The position numbers and the translations under genes are program-made. Below, piece by piece: positions 12,200 through 25,354 of a stretch of 64,000 bases of DNA; the stretch's first letter is position 1; every line of letters starts with the position of its first letter. A model generated the notes under the pieces. That model ran no database searches and was not told the origin of the DNA. It saw only the letters and a program-made list of their open reading frames with translations. Source of the DNA: Anisus vortex (taxonomy: Eukaryota > Mollusca > Gastropoda > Planorbidae); NCBI GenBank assembly GCA_949126835.1, contig OX421492.1, forward strand, positions 39,018,886 to 39,082,885, written 5' to 3'.

Positions 12200-14615
12200 T
12201 CAGACTAAAACAAGTGGGTTACTCCCCGTCGTGGCCCCGAGTATGATTGCACAGAGAGAGCCTCTGTGTTACGCAGGATTTGTTCCACCTAGCTACGGGG
12301 CCGGAAGGCGGGGGGGGGGGGGGGGAGGTCGGTAGACAGACTGGTGCAGGTATGTCATGGCCTTCCTCCCTGAAGCGATGCATAAAGCCAGGTACGTTAC
12401 GGTACTCGTTTTAGAGGGGTGCATTTCCGTTGAATACTCTAAGCTCAGGGCGGAAGTGAAGGTATAGGTGGCGTGCCGCATCGTTAATGATCCACTGTGG
12501 ATATCCGTCCTACGGATGGAATCCTGGGAATGTGCTTGCCGTTGTCGGCTAAGTTCCGCTTGCTAAATCTATTCACTTCTAAACATATTTCATCTAATTG
12601 GCTGAGGAGTGGTTAACGTTGTACTGGCCACAGAATCCCACTCGTAGTTTTGGACACAGAAACTAATTCTGTTTCACAGGCATTATTACCGCACACAAAG
12701 TTGTACTAGCATTGTTGTAAGCCATGTTGTTAAAGAAAAGATAACTGTTGCTACCTAAACGATACACAAGACAGGCGCGAAGTTTGGAAAGGCGCCAAAA
12801 TGACACTTTTTTGTAACCATAGCTTGTAAATAAATCATAATTAACGTTCTTAAAAGGCGCCAACGTCAACCCCCGCTCTAAACGCCATTTACATTAACAA
12901 CGTCACTACATCTAGACAAAAAATTCTTTTAAATACAATAAATTGTTTTCAGTGAAATCGTAATTTTCTGATATTTACCAATTCGGTCACGTTATCTCAA
13001 TGTCCCGCTTAAACGAACGTATAACAGGGATAGTTTTATAAACAGTTAGTTCGTTAGTCTCTACATCGGTACTGAATTAATAAAAGACTACAGCAAAATA
13101 TTGTTCGGAAAAATGCATTAGAGCATTAAACACAGACACTGAAAACCGGCACCTTTAATTTCCTTCTTAGTGAAACTAAAAGTAATATTTAGAAAAAAAA
13201 AACAAGATAAACATTTTCAAACTTCTTTCTCTAAACATTGTATCAGTCGTTATGTATGGCGGTACTTTAGGTACTTTTCTTGGCGGTACCTCCACCTCGA
13301 CAACTCGTTTCCCTTCTCTGACTAAAAGCGTTTCATCCAAAACAAATAGATGTAGGCCAAGGATGAAAGTCATTCTCCGACTTGTGATGTGACGTCTGAC
13401 TGAAGAATTATTTCATTTCGGTGCTCCAGGAATCGGTCTCGCATTCCTGAATCAATATTTATCATCGGACTGAAAGATGTTATTTAAAGCATGATATGAA
13501 AGAAAAGTTTAGGGTTGGGGAGGGGGGGGGGTCGTAGTGTGAGGCTGTGTCTGTCTTTGGGTGTATGTGTGTGTATGTGTAAGTGTGTTCTCAACGTCTA
13601 GCTAATGTAATAATAGACAAACATAAAGGCATAAATCAAACTGCTTGAGTGAATCCCGAATATGGAGCTGTCTGTCTTCTCACGTTGAATCAAAGGGCCT
13701 GTACAAAGCGGGTACGATAAAAGAGAAAATAAAATGACAGATAAAATAGAGATTTAGATATTGATAAGATAAACGAAATAATTCAAAACAATAATTATAT
13801 ACCATTACATAAATACTGATGTTTATTACTGTACTTTACTACAACTTTGTTTATCAATGATCCTCAATTTTTTTTTAAAGAGGTCTATTTTAATGTCTTT
13901 TAGACACAGTTTACGTGCCTAACCTGGTAGGGAGGGTTAATGATTTAATTTTTGTGTAGCTAAATACTGGAACTTTCTATTTCAAAAATAGTTTTAAATG
14001 TGTGTGTTTTACTTTTATTTGTTAACAGTTATGAATCATTAAGTTTTAACTAAGAAATTCATTTCAAGGTATTCTTCAATTAGTTAGATGTACATTCTTT
14101 AAACTAAATGCTTCATTTATGCAGAATGCGTTTTTAAAACGGTCTACATCAGGCATTAACTACTTAACTCCGAAAGATCCCCCCAAACACTTCTTTCAAA
14201 CATGTAATCCTGTATGTCAAGAGATCTTTGAACAACATCTTCAGAACATGGACAAAATGCTCAAAGGATGATTTTCACACAGGTGTTGAAGGGCACTCAC
14301 TGGAAAGAGAAAAAAATAAAAAATCAGCGCCTGCTTCCTTATGTCAAATCTAATTTATTATCGTTTTACTGTTGGGTGAAACGTGTGTTTTAATCACGTC
14401 AATCTTTTCCAGACCATTAAATTCAGTGAATAGCTACAAAACTATAACTTAACTTTCTGGCGAAACTAATATTCCAGGGTCTAACGAACAGAGGGGGGGG
14501 GGGCGAAGTCGGTGCGCCGTACCGGGAACCATAAGAGTTAAGGGGACCAATGAATATTAATATTTAAAAATGAAATGGTCAATTCAGCAAGTATTTTTTT
14601 ATTGTTGCTTTGAAT
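12200..14615. other. No recognisable gene
   Basis: About 2.4 kb with homopolymer G tracts (about 12310, 13520, 14492) and a short TG-rich stretch near 13560. Small open frames (62-68 codons, minus strand) have no recognisable domain or splice context. Confidence 0.45.
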
Positions 14616-14620
14616 GAGAG

Positions 14621-15872
14621 AGTTAATTGACAATTTAACACTGTAATTAGTAGTTTTGCCAAAAGAAAGACAAACAATTGAAAAAAAAATATTCTACAAT
14701 CTCATGTGGAGCCTGTGGGCCCTTAAATTTAGTTTTCTTTGAACGTGTACTTGAACATTTTGCTAAATATTCAAAGTAGCCTATAGTTGTAAGATAATTA
14801 TTTCCGAGCAGTGCTTTAGCATTTTGGATCTCTATTTTTGCTTCCAAAAGCCCTTACACATATAGGCCGAGTAGCCTCACAGGCGTACAGTTCTGCCTGG
14901 GAACAGTAGGCCTAAATAAGTTGGCTTTGGAAGACCTGTTAGAGTTGAATCTTAAGTCAAAAACTAGGAACGAAATCCATGGAGCTAACCTATATGTTAT
15001 GCCGGTTTCTTCACTTGCATCATAATGTCAGCCCTGTGGCACAGTATACTAGTCCCTATTGACTTCTAAAACAAAGCCATTCAAGCTAGTATTAGACTTT
15101 AGATATGGAAGTTGCAAACATAGTAAGCTTACTTGCACAACTAATTGCTTTGCAAAACAATTGGAAAGCAATGAGGAATGAAGCTAAGTTTGTTGCATCC
15201 AACCTGCAGATAGAAGTAGAATTGTTTAGGAACAGTAGTACAACTGCCAGAAAAAGAACGAGATTTCATGCTGATGAAAATGTGAATAAAATGAACGAAA
15301 CAGATGAATACGCTGAGGAAGACCCCTTTCGAAAACATATATTTTATGTAGTAGTGGATAATGTTATTGGAGGGATTACAGTTTGTTTAAATGAAGCAAA
15401 ACATATTTCTGACACAGTCAGCTTTCTTTGAAAGTATCAAAAGATGTCAGAAAAAGTATTGAAGAGCCAAGCAGCTAAATTAGCAGACCAGTATTCTAAA
15501 GACATCGGCAGTAAAGACCTTGTTCAGGATATGATTCACAATGCCAATTTTGGTAGCGAACAGTTGGCTGCGTTGGAACTGTTGCATGCCTTTGGCAGAG
15601 TACAAATTATACAATATTATTCCCAACTTAAGTGTCAGTTTGATGATGTTCCTTACAGCACCAGACACAGTAACATCAGCAGATAAGTACTTCAGGAAAC
15701 TTAAGGTCATAAAAAAAAATTATCTTAGGCCCACCATGGGTCGGGATCGCCTAAACAACTTGGCTAGGCTCAGTATTGAGTCTGACATTGCAAGACAAAT
15801 ATATTTTGACACAAGTTAATTGACAATTTAAAACTGTAATTAGTAGTTTTGCCAAAAGAAAGACAAACAATT
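14621..15872 (+). pseudogene. hAT (ZMYM1-like) transposase C-terminal fragment
   Basis: Three consecutive plus-strand open frames at 15105-15431, 15444-15686 and 15541-15819 join as one decayed coding stretch. They show NNWKAMRNEAKFVASNLQIE, then KRTRFHADENVNKMNE, then KHIFYVVVDNVIGGITV. These are followed by ALELLHAFGRVQ and the hAT dimerisation signature ADKYFRKLKVIKKNYLRPTM, then LARLSIESDIARQI. The catalytic half is missing. A 59-bp sequence at the coding end (15814-15872) is repeated at 14621-14679 with one mismatch. Its translation ISSFAKRKTN resembles the usual end of these transposases, so a second C-terminus lay upstream. Same superfamily as the 6.1-8.4 kb element, but a different copy. 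Confidence 0.85.
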
Positions 15873-16283
15873 TTTAAATAAAATTAGTCTACTTGCTAAG
15901 TTTTTTTTAAATCATTTATACATTTTCTGTTTAATGCTATCTTTTGAAAAAGTAAACACACAGATGATGAATCATTTAAGTATATTTGTAAATAATTAAT
16001 GCTAGGTCTATGGACATGCGTAAAGTGCGATTAAGACGTATATTTATTTATTGCAGAGTTCCAACTGCCATAGATATATGTCCCATCCCAAATTGTTAAC
16101 TCATGTATCTGTGACAACGACCTGCAGCCTACCTAAACTTGTGTCTCAGATTCTCAATTTACTCTCTCAATTTTCACATTCAAATTATTCCATATAAAAA
16201 TGAATTGTGGCAAGTTAATTGACAATTTAATTGTCCAGCTTTATAACCTCCAATACAATCTCTATGAGTTCTTATCATCCAAA
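15873..16283. other. No recognisable feature
   Basis: AT-rich spacer. The motif AGTTAATTGACAATTTAA recurs at 16214, as in the 59-bp repeat just upstream. Confidence 0.5.
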
Positions 16284-16360
16284 ATTAATCATCAATCCTC
16301 CGTGAGTGAACTTTTCCATTTTACTTATCATCAATCATCCGTGAGTGAACTTTTCCATTT
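16284..16360. repeat. 39-bp minisatellite, left part
   Basis: About two units of the 39-bp repeat (core CATCAATCATCCGTGAGTGA, then ACTTTTCCATTTTACTTAT). Interrupted exactly at CCATTT by the element at 16361; the array resumes at 18893. Confidence 0.9.
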
Positions 16361-18892
16361 GTGACCCTCCACGACGAAATGAGTCGCTTCTCACCTGATG
16401 GCCATTTTGAGATTTTTATTGATTCCTATATATCGTTTAATTCTGAGTACAATGGTGAAAACCGATTGAAAATCGGACAGTAACTTTTTTAGTTATGAAT
16501 ATTTTATTGGAGCCACTATCCAAGACCTGATTTTGAGAAAAAATGATTTTACTTAATAAATTTTTCGGGCTAAGAATTTCCTTAGCAACCATTTATGGAT
16601 TTTGATGAAATTAGGCACACTTGTTAAACACTTTATACGCAAGATATGTGGCAAATTTGAAAGGAAAATGTTATATACTTTTTTTGTTATGCGTAAAAAA
16701 CGAAAAGATAAAAATTTAGATTTTAGTTAAAAAAAAAGTATTTAGGTGTATTAGTAGGTACCACAAACTGATTTTCCAAAATGGTTTTACAGCTTTCATT
16801 TTGATGATTTAGTGAGATCTAATGATTCTAAGAATGTGGATACCAAATTTTTTCATATATCCCCCATAGTTATTTAAATATGATTTTTTTTAAATCTTGA
16901 TATTCTGATTTTTTTTTAAACACAGTATAAAGTACCATTTTTGCAAAGCCATATCTGTAGAAGTAAATGACTTAAACACAATCACTTGCACTCATTACAA
17001 TCTCATATGCATAGAGAACAAACTCAATTTTTTGTCATGGGTTAAAATTGTAACATTTTAAACTTTTATTGAAATGAAAATGGTGTTTTGTCAAGTTTGG
17101 AAATGTTTCCAAAAGGCGGTAAAAATACACAATTTACTGAATTTTCAAACTTCTACCACCCCACTTCTTTTCTGGAATACTGCCTTTTCTGGACATTGGT
17201 CAGCTTGTTTTGGCTAATTCTGAAACATTAAAAAATACATTAAAATTAAAATAACATTGGTTTTAATAATGATTTTTACTACCTGGTATCCAAAATGTTT
17301 TTAACATTAAATCAAATGTGTTATACTTTTTGAGCATCACAGTTAAAAAAATATCAATCATCCACATGACTTACCCATATATAAACTTGAATGCCTCCCT
17401 GCAAACATTCTTGCCATTGACTGTGTAGGTGGTTCTCTCCAACTTTCTTACTTTTCGTCGACAAGAATTATCAATTAAATTGTCAACTCACTGCTGTTTA
17501 TAGAGCTACCAGCCAGTATGCCTATAAATATCATGTCCATTTCAGCTGAAGAGATAGAATATAAACTTTCTATAGTCTTTAAATAACATAGCTTACATCT
17601 GTTCATTCTATGACATAATATTTAGGCAACTGCACATAAGCCTAAAGTCTAGCTCTAAGTAATTCATTTAGTATTAGTAACTGTTTTAATAGTAGTAATA
17701 TAAGCGTAGTGGTTTAGGCGTAGTAAATTTATTAATACTATTACTATTAGGCCTAAATTAGCCTATTTTTTTATTGTTTAATATCTATAATAGTTATAGT
17801 TATAAGTGTTAGCATGATCAATTCCATAGGCCTAGCCCTAAAATATTAGGAATAACACTAAAAGGCTGAATAATATATTTACCTTCTGTCAATTCCTGCA
17901 TGTCCAGCCTTCTCCCTAAAATCTCATCAGTCATCAGCTGTGATGTGTCCAATTCAATGCACCCTTTTTTTTATTGAGGTCGAGGCAGAGCTATATTATG
18001 CGATGAAATTAGCGAGCACCGGCAATCAAAAGATGCCACCTTATTCTTTTCTTCGTGCGGCTGCATAACGCCACTATAGCTTTGATTGTTTATAGAAACA
18101 TCTTCGATCAAAGGTGGGTCGTTTTCTTCTTCATCACTAGATTCAAGTTGATAAAGTGTAGGCCTACACAGAGCAGATGCATTTTCTTCGTCGTCACTCA
18201 CTTCAGACTCACCACTAGAGTTAGATCCGTCAGTGTCATCAAATGCTGGTGTTGTAAAATACTCTTGTATAATATTTTCAACACTTTCCAAATCTTTTTC
18301 ATCATTAATATTTCTATTTCTTGCCGAATTAAGTGCTTTAGCGATAGTAGTTTTTTTCGAAATGGAAGCAGCCATGTTGAAAAGTTAAGCATAAACACTC
18401 GCTCGGGTTGGTTAGAAAAAGTCACGTGCTAGTATCGTTCAATGAAAAACGGCTTTCCCTTCCTAGTGACGGCATTATTTACATTTTTTCCCGAAAACCC
18501 CTTTATTAATTTAAGCCTTTTGGTTGGTTGATATTTTTAAAGTATACGTGTACGCTAGACAATAATAATAAAAGGGAGAATTTTCTTTCCAATGATGCCA
18601 AACATGGCGAGTTAGCTCGAAAGGATTATGAAGAAAAGAGCGTTCAAAATATGTCCAATTTTACGCAGATTTCACATGAAATTCATACAGGGTATTATGT
18701 TTAAAATAATTTTTAAATAAGTTATAGTTTTAATTTAAAAAAAACAATATTACTGATGTGTGAAGAAATGAATAAATAATTAGAAATAATCAAAATCCCA
18801 AAATCGATCCTTTTCACCCCAAACACATATTTTTGACTCTAGCTCAAAATAGGCCGAGGTGAGAAGCGACTCATTTCGTCGTGGAGGGTCAC
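16361..18892. mobile_element. 2.53-kb DNA transposon with 36-bp perfect TIRs, superfamily unassigned
   Basis: Left end 16361-16396 (starting GTGACCCTCCACGACGAAAT) and right end 18857-18892 are exact reverse complements over 36 bp. Pairing continues imperfectly to about 50 bp, around ATTTTGAG. The element sits inside one unit of the 39-bp minisatellite. Removing it together with one copy of ATTT (16357-16360 or 18893-18896) restores the unit, so the target duplication is 4 bp. A 4-bp duplication excludes hAT (8 bp) and TTAA-type piggyBac. Sola, Ginger or Academ-like groups are possible, but the ends alone do not decide. The interior is mostly non-coding AT-rich DNA with one 134-codon minus ORF, so this is probably a non-autonomous or decayed copy. 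Confidence 0.9.
17971..18375 (-). CDS. Uncharacterised acidic protein inside the TIR element
   Basis: A 134-codon open frame starting MAASISKKTTIAKALNSARN. An acidic, serine-rich segment follows (DDTDGSNSSGESEVSDDEEN, later ESSDEEENDPPLIED), and the frame stops after ALPRPQ. There is no catalytic motif. Acidic N-termini of this kind occur in several DNA transposases (for example piggyBac-like proteins), and the frame reads inward from about 0.5 kb inside one inverted end. It may therefore be the N-terminal exon of a transposase whose remainder is deleted or spliced. I do not recognise the family. A host gene is unlikely because the frame lies wholly within the element. Confidence 0.45.
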   Translation of the reverse strand: MAASISKKTTIAKALNSARNRNINDEKDLESVENIIQEYFTTPAFDDTDGSNSSGESEVSDDEENASALCRPTLYQLESSDEEENDPPLIEDVSINNQSYSGVMQPHEEKNKVASFDCRCSLISSHNIALPRPQ

Positions 18893-19105
18893 ATTTTACT
18901 TATCATCAATCATCCGTGAGTGAACTTTTCCATTTTACTTATCATCAATCATCCGTGAGTGAACTTTTCCATTTTACTTATCATCAATCATCAGTGAGTG
19001 AACTTTTCCATTTTACTTATCATCAATCATCCGTGAGTGAACTTTTCCATTTTACTTATCATCAATCATCCGTGAGTGAACTTTTCCATTTTACTTATCT
19101 TTATA
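18893..19105. repeat. 39-bp minisatellite, right part
   Basis: Five further units of the array split by the TIR element, nearly identical (one CCG to CAG change). The plus frame (HFTYHQSSVSELF) is open because 39 is a multiple of three. Confidence 0.95.
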
Positions 19106-21716
19106 ATATTATTTGTAAGATCAATACTGAAGTGAAGGAAATGTTACATTAATTTAAACTAAAAGCTGTAATTGATTAAAGTTGTTCAATAGGTCTGAAA
19201 GGTTATGACTGATATGTGAGAGCTTATGCGCGATTACATTCCAATGGTAACTCTTAATGACACTTTATTTATTTATTTCTGTGGTCTAGCCAATGAGAAA
19301 AAGATATTTCTGAGTGAATTCCTGGTTTTATGATAGTGTACAAAGGACTAATGTTCACAGACAATGGCAGACATTCATGAACAGTGTTTTCATGTTTTAC
19401 TGGAGCTGACTTCAAATTATAAAACAACTGGAACGTTTTTGAAACCAATTGAAAAACAAAATGACTGCTTCGTAATTAAAAGGCAATATTATCTTTATCT
19501 TTGACTAAAGAAAAAGTCACTAATACTTCCTGTTTTTCTTCTTGTTTAATTGATTGATTGAAATTGAGTGCGTGAGTTGGTGCGTGAGTGAGTGAGTGAT
19601 TGTGTCAAAGATATTTAATTACCTGACACGTTCTTCTCTTTGTTTAATCCTAATGACCTAGTTGACCATTGCCCCCCCTCCCGCCACACACACACAGTTC
19701 TAATTAGCTAGAGGGCAGACTAAGGGGCAGACCATCGTTTACTGACGTGGGTAAAAATTATTCCCCTTGGACGAGACCACTGATCTTTATAGCCACTTAA
19801 TAGTCTAATGAGGGAAGCAGTTAGTTATCTTACTTTTTTAAAATGGATGCTCACTAAAGAGAATTCTCGTTCGTGACGAGTTTTAAAGACATATTTGGCA
19901 GCTGCCATTTTATACAATCGTTGTAATCAGTGACGTAACTAATGGGGGCCTGGCGCCCTATGCGCTTAAGTTTACATACGAGACAAAGTGATACTTTCGT
20001 ACCCTCTACGCATTTTAACTAACAAATAAATAAATGAAAACTTACATTTTAAATAAGTACCAATAATGATCCCGACCAAGGCGGGCCCAGTTACAGTGTG
20101 CGCAAGCCTACCATCGTCAATCCACACCCCCTCTCCCCCCCCCCCCCCACCACTTCTACCTTTTCCTTCCTCCTTGGCGTCATAATAGAACTTATAGAAT
20201 TTATAATATGGAAAAGAAATTGTAATCGAACTTAAAAAAAACAATTCCCCACTAATATAACATTCCCATCAAATAAATTATAAATAAATTACTCACTTCC
20301 CATTGAATAAACTCATAAAATTCACGTCCAATTTAAAATTCACTTCAAATATAAAATTGACATCGAAAAAAAAAAATAACGTTGAATATAGAATTTACGT
20401 CGAGCATAAAAATTTCGGTTTAAAACTTCACAAAATGAAGTTTACGGTGCGGTTCAAAGTTTCTGCACACTTTAGTTCCGGTACGGAGTGACCGCAATAC
20501 TTCCGGATACATGAAATCAATCTTTGCCTTTTTATTCGCTAAAGTTGATGTGAAGTTCATTCTAAACAATATTGAAATGTGCGAGCTATTAGGCGAGTGC
20601 TTATTTATACGAGGATGTTCTCAGATCTGTCTGCAAGTTTTGTGTGATCCTTATATCATATAATAATATAGCCATCAGAACCATTGAACTTTTCATTAGC
20701 GTGGGTGAGAGTCAACGTGAGCTTTAGAGTTAATGTTGTTGTAATTGTTATAGTTGTATACTTTGTTAATGATGGCTCAAAACGATTTCTCGCAACTAAA
20801 GAAGAAGTCACGAGTTGAAAAAAAACGCAATTCGCTAGTTTCACAGTTTTTTTTTTATCTCTGGTAACCTGGGCTATATTAACCCTTAAACTTAGAACAT
20901 CAAGGAGAGGGGACACCAAATTTAATTACATAGTCTCATCAAAGAACTAGCTATTTTCAAAAGTAATCCGCAAACGAGAGGTGTGTTTTAAAGCAAGATT
21001 CCAATGGCTTACCTCCCTTCCCTTCATCATCTTTCTTTTTTTTTTTCTTTTTTTATTCCCCAAATGTCGCACCAGACAGAATGTATGTCTTGCTACAGAA
21101 CCTGCGTTAACATGCCTGTCAGCTAGCCAATAATGGAAGGAAATTGTATGGATTTGAACTCCGGGGTTCTTGAAACAGAAAAAAAAAAGAAAACTAAGTG
21201 TGAAAAAATGTAAACCGTAAATATGTCAGCTTAACGTGAGCTCCTGTCTATTTTATGTGCACTTACTATCCTTGGCTGTGACAACTTGAACAAGACATGA
21301 AAATCTTTATCAAATTCTCCGTTGTTGTGTTTTTCATCTCTTAACAAAATTTATTTACTGGTGGTTTATGTTGCGCTCGACGTATAGACGGGACAGCAGT
21401 GTGTGTGTGTGGGGGGGGGGAGTTTTTTCAGGGATAATTTTTACTGAGACCACTACAAATCTGGAGTTACCCTCATTCATCACCTTTATCTTTATGCAGA
21501 TATGGAACCCTCTCCCGCCTCCCCCCCCCCTAATGTATTTGTTATTCTAAAACGTTTCTGCGTACTCTCATGATAGTAGATATAACCTATATTATATATA
21601 CCGGTAATAATTTGTAGGTATCTATAAAATAATAATATAAGATAATAATATATAATATTTATGAGAAATAAAAGTATGAGAGTAATAAATCAATTTTAAC
21701 TTTTAGAGTTTACCTA
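19106..21716. other. No recognisable gene; one possible MITE end
   Basis: About 2.6 kb of spacer. At 19929, CAGTGACGTAACTAATGGGGG resembles hAT-MITE ends, but no partner or target duplication was found. There are poly-C and poly-G tracts at about 20133 and 21410. Small open frames lack motifs. Confidence 0.4.
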
Positions 21717-21722
21717 TATATA

Positions 21723-21781
<59 letters not shown>
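21717..21781. repeat. (TA)n microsatellite
   Basis: About 60 bp of nearly pure TA. Confidence 0.95.
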
Positions 21782-21784
<3 letters not shown>

Positions 21785-23070
21785 AGTTTTTGTTATAGTC
21801 ACGTCTAAATAAAGTTATATGCATAACAATTTTATGGGTCATAGGAAGGGCAGCGCGAATCCATTAGCTAAATGTTGATTGGTTTGTCAGCGAAGATAAA
21901 ATGGGCTCATAAAATCCATGAGAAAAAACAACCCAAAGTGCGCATGCGTCAGGGTGTACTTTTTGTTTCTTTTAAATGTGGTCTGGTAACACAAGTCGAA
22001 AAAAAAACATCTTAGCACGAAGCCTTTTGATTGGGTACTTTGTATTGCCTAATAAAATATATATCTTGAGTAGAATAAATATGTTCATAAAAGAAATCAC
22101 TGAAGACATATAATATTACCATCGACTGCTTGTAAGACTACACCTCATACGTTATGTTATAAACTATTTACGCCATTGCAAAACAAAACGGATATCTCTC
22201 CTTGTTGGTAGCAAACGCTCTATCTGAATTTCTACTAGTTTGTGGTTTTTCGGTGAAATGTTTTCTTAACATCCGTCCATGTTTACTTGTACTGAAGAGA
22301 TCGTCTGCTAAACTACCATGGAAAATTGTGTTTTTGCCGCTATTAAACGTAGCTCGTAACACCCGTGTCAGAAATTGTTTTTCTTAAACAGTTTTGTCAC
22401 TAAGTGAAGTTAATTGAGAGGGTGCATCTAGTGGACTATGTGACAAATGTAGAGTAGTGTTACTTTTTTTTAAATATGCTTTTAAGCTATAAGAAATCCT
22501 GAGTGACCTACGTTATCAATTCCTACAAGGGCGTACGCCGTGAGGGGCTTACGGGAATTGGAGGCAAAGTGGTAGCAATAAAACTTGCTCGTTGTGAGTG
22601 CATCATAAAACCAAATGTCAAATAGATGAAGATATGTTGAATAAATCTTTAAAAAAATAAAATAATTTCAGAAAGTAGAACGCACCTAAGTCTGGCCAAT
22701 TCATGATGTTAATGTCATTACGTAAAGTGCTTTTGGTCAGAGGTGGAGTCGGAAAAAAATGAGAAATAGATTCACTCAGTGCCACAAGGTCATAATGTTG
22801 GATTTATATTTGTTTCATGTAATTTTTAAAGCTAGTTTTTTGCCGGCAAAATAAAAAATTTAACCACACAAAAGTCTCAAGTATTATATTGCTCGGGGTC
22901 ATAAATTTATCTGCATGACCCTAGGTTGTAGTAATAATAGTGACATCTATTTAGGATTAAATGTTCACTAATCACTTGCTTAGAAGGAGGCTTCATCATC
23001 ATTTGGGGGGGGGGGCGTGGGGGGCAGACAATTCCAGGTTATACATAGTGAGCCGAGCAGAGGTTTATTT
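21782..23070. other. No recognisable feature
   Basis: AT-rich spacer. Two overlapping open frames near 22170-22390 on opposite strands have no recognisable domain. Confidence 0.45.
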
Positions 23071-23074
23071 AACC

Positions 23075-23555
23075 GAGGGGTTCTAATTGACAAGTCTTAA
23101 TGAGGAGTGACCTTTTCAAATGGAAGAGATCATGAACTTCCGGTTCTATTTTTAAATTGTTAATTATTTTACTCAAAGTGTTAGTTGCGTTAAGTTAAAT
23201 TTAGCTTTGTTTATAAAATAAATTAGTCAAGAGTTGCGTCCTTGGTTATTAAAAAATCACAACGCGTATATTCATAAAAACTTACAACGAAAATTCTTTT
23301 AGATCAAGCAATAAGGTTGATATTATAAATAGATGATTCCTCACGTCTGACATTCACAATTCATCGTTTTCTTTAGGCGACTCTTTTGGAAATTAAATAA
23401 AATTTAATCATCTACATCTTTTCGTACATCCATATATATCTATAGTACAACCAGTAACGCAGCACACAAACATGTTTTTTTATTAAATGATCCAATGGGA
23501 CCGGAAATGTTTTACTCTTTTATGCATGCATAATCGTTAAGACCTGTTACTGTTA
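23075..23555. repeat. Unclassified ~0.5-kb dispersed repeat, copy 1
   Basis: Homologous to 40787-41375. Shared blocks in the same order: ATTGACAAG.CTTAATGAGG, GAACTTCC.GTTCTATTTTT, AAATAAATTAGTCAAGAGTT, CATAAAAAC, GGAAATTAAATAA.ATTTAAT, ACAACCAGTAAC.CAGCACAC and TTTTATGCATGCATA. Copy 2 carries an extra ~130 bp near its left part. No coding, inverted ends or tRNA-like promoter was seen. Confidence 0.75.
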
Positions 23556-24228
23556 CACAGTAAGTGATTTGGAAAATATTGCTAGTTTATTTTTTTAAAA
23601 ACATAAAGCAACAAAAAAATAAAAATAACAGTTTCAGGTGCCTGGCGAACAAAAATTATCTGCACTTCCTTGTTCATACAATCTCCACATATACTGTGAA
23701 CTCCAAACTCTACGTCACATTCCTCCTATCTAATATTATATCTTGTAACAGAAAGTCGCCATGTAATATTACATTTCAATTTAGACGTGTCGGAAATATG
23801 TACGAAACTAAAAAAAAAATATTACAAAAATAAGGAAACTACCGGTAACTTTTTTTTTCCACTGGTTAAAAGTGCTAGTAGTCTCTATGACGTGAGTTTG
23901 ACTATGAGAACGTTGAGTCTTCCGCTGAATAGCCTCGCAGTCCGAGAGCCAAAGCACTTAGCACATTCTTCAAACGTATTTCCTGATTGGATATCGGAAT
24001 CGGTCAATGGTAATTGATTTTAGCCAGTCTTTAAATAAGAAGTCTCGCCAGCCAGCCCCGGCCACCTCTATTGAGCAGTTTCCCTAATTGCCGAAAACGG
24101 AGTCCGGCACGCCAACTTGTGTGTGGCCTTGTGTAGCGATAAGTGGAGAGAACTAGTGAAGTTCATGGCAAATACTCAATCTACCAATGAGTACCGTTAC
24201 ATGAAGAACAGTTTAATAAATGATATGT
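23556..24228. other. No recognisable feature
   Basis: Spacer. Open frames of 76-89 codons without recognisable domains. Confidence 0.45.
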
Positions 24229-24475
24229 CTGCTTTAGCCATCTCTGTCTTTGGCTATCTCTGTCTGTCTCTAGCTATCTCTTTCTTTAGCTATCTCTGTA
24301 TTTAGCTATCTCTGTCTTTAGCTATCTCTGTCTTTAGCTATCTCTGTCTTTAGCTATCTATGTCTATCTTTAGCTATCTTTGCCTTTAGCTATCTATGTC
24401 TATCTTTAGCTATCTATGTCTATCTTAAGCTATCTCTCTGTCTATACCGATCTCTGTCGGTCTTTAGCTGTCTCT
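24229..24475. repeat. 16-bp minisatellite (TTTAGCTATCTCTGTC)n
   Basis: About 14 units. The later units are extended by TATGTCTATC modules. Confidence 0.9.
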
Positions 24476-24479
24476 GTTT

Positions 24480-25350
24480 GGCAGCCACTGTCTGAAGGCA
24501 TGTATGACTGTAGGTAAGTCAATCCATCGATCGGACGATCATTCAATCGGTCTGAATATCTGCCTGCTTGTATGTCTGTCAGACTTAGTATCTTTCACCA
24601 TACACACCCGTATCAATGTACGGGCATTATCTCTCTCTTCTTTCTCTATTCACAATACGTAAGTAACGAACTGAATATATTATTTTATTATAGCCTATAT
24701 TAAAGTGAACTTTTTGCGTTGATGCTTTTGTTGTTCCAAATTATAAAACGGTAACAGCGCTAAGAACTTTGCCACCCCACCCCCCCCCTTCCGCACATAA
24801 AATACTAAGTTAATAGACGTTGTCAGTACCCACATCCGCCACTACAACCGCCACTACAACCGCCACTACATCCGCCACTACCCTATTTAAGCATTAAACA
24901 AAATTCTGACGTTAATGAAGAATCCGTTCCGTGGATGAATCAAATAGCATCACACAAGTATTTCAATAATTTCATTCAATTTTCTTCTTACAAACTACAT
25001 GACATGTTAAAACAAACGTCTTATAACATATTCCAAATGTTGGAAGGAACAAAAAATAGTTGTTTTATAAAACAAAACGTGATGTTTGATGCAGATATCT
25101 TTTCTTTCGTATTGGAGGTGTGTGCATTTATTTTTAAATGCTCCATTCAATTAATTTAAAATTTGTTTAAATTATTTGCAATTTCTAATTATGTGTCAAA
25201 GAGTTTTTTTTTCAATAAAAAAATAACATCCCTGTGATTAGGAAACAAAGTTTTTTATTGCATTGTGTGTAAATTAGAAAAAAATATATATTCTTTAAAG
25301 AGGTAGCTCTTTTAGAATTTTAGTTTTTCTAAAAGCAATATTTGAATGTT
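24480..25350. other. Spacer with a short 12-bp array
   Basis: Four units of CCGCCACTACAA occur at about 24833-24880. The rest is AT-rich, and a 74-codon open frame at 24935 has no recognisable motif. Confidence 0.5.
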
Positions 25351-25354
25351 GCCT

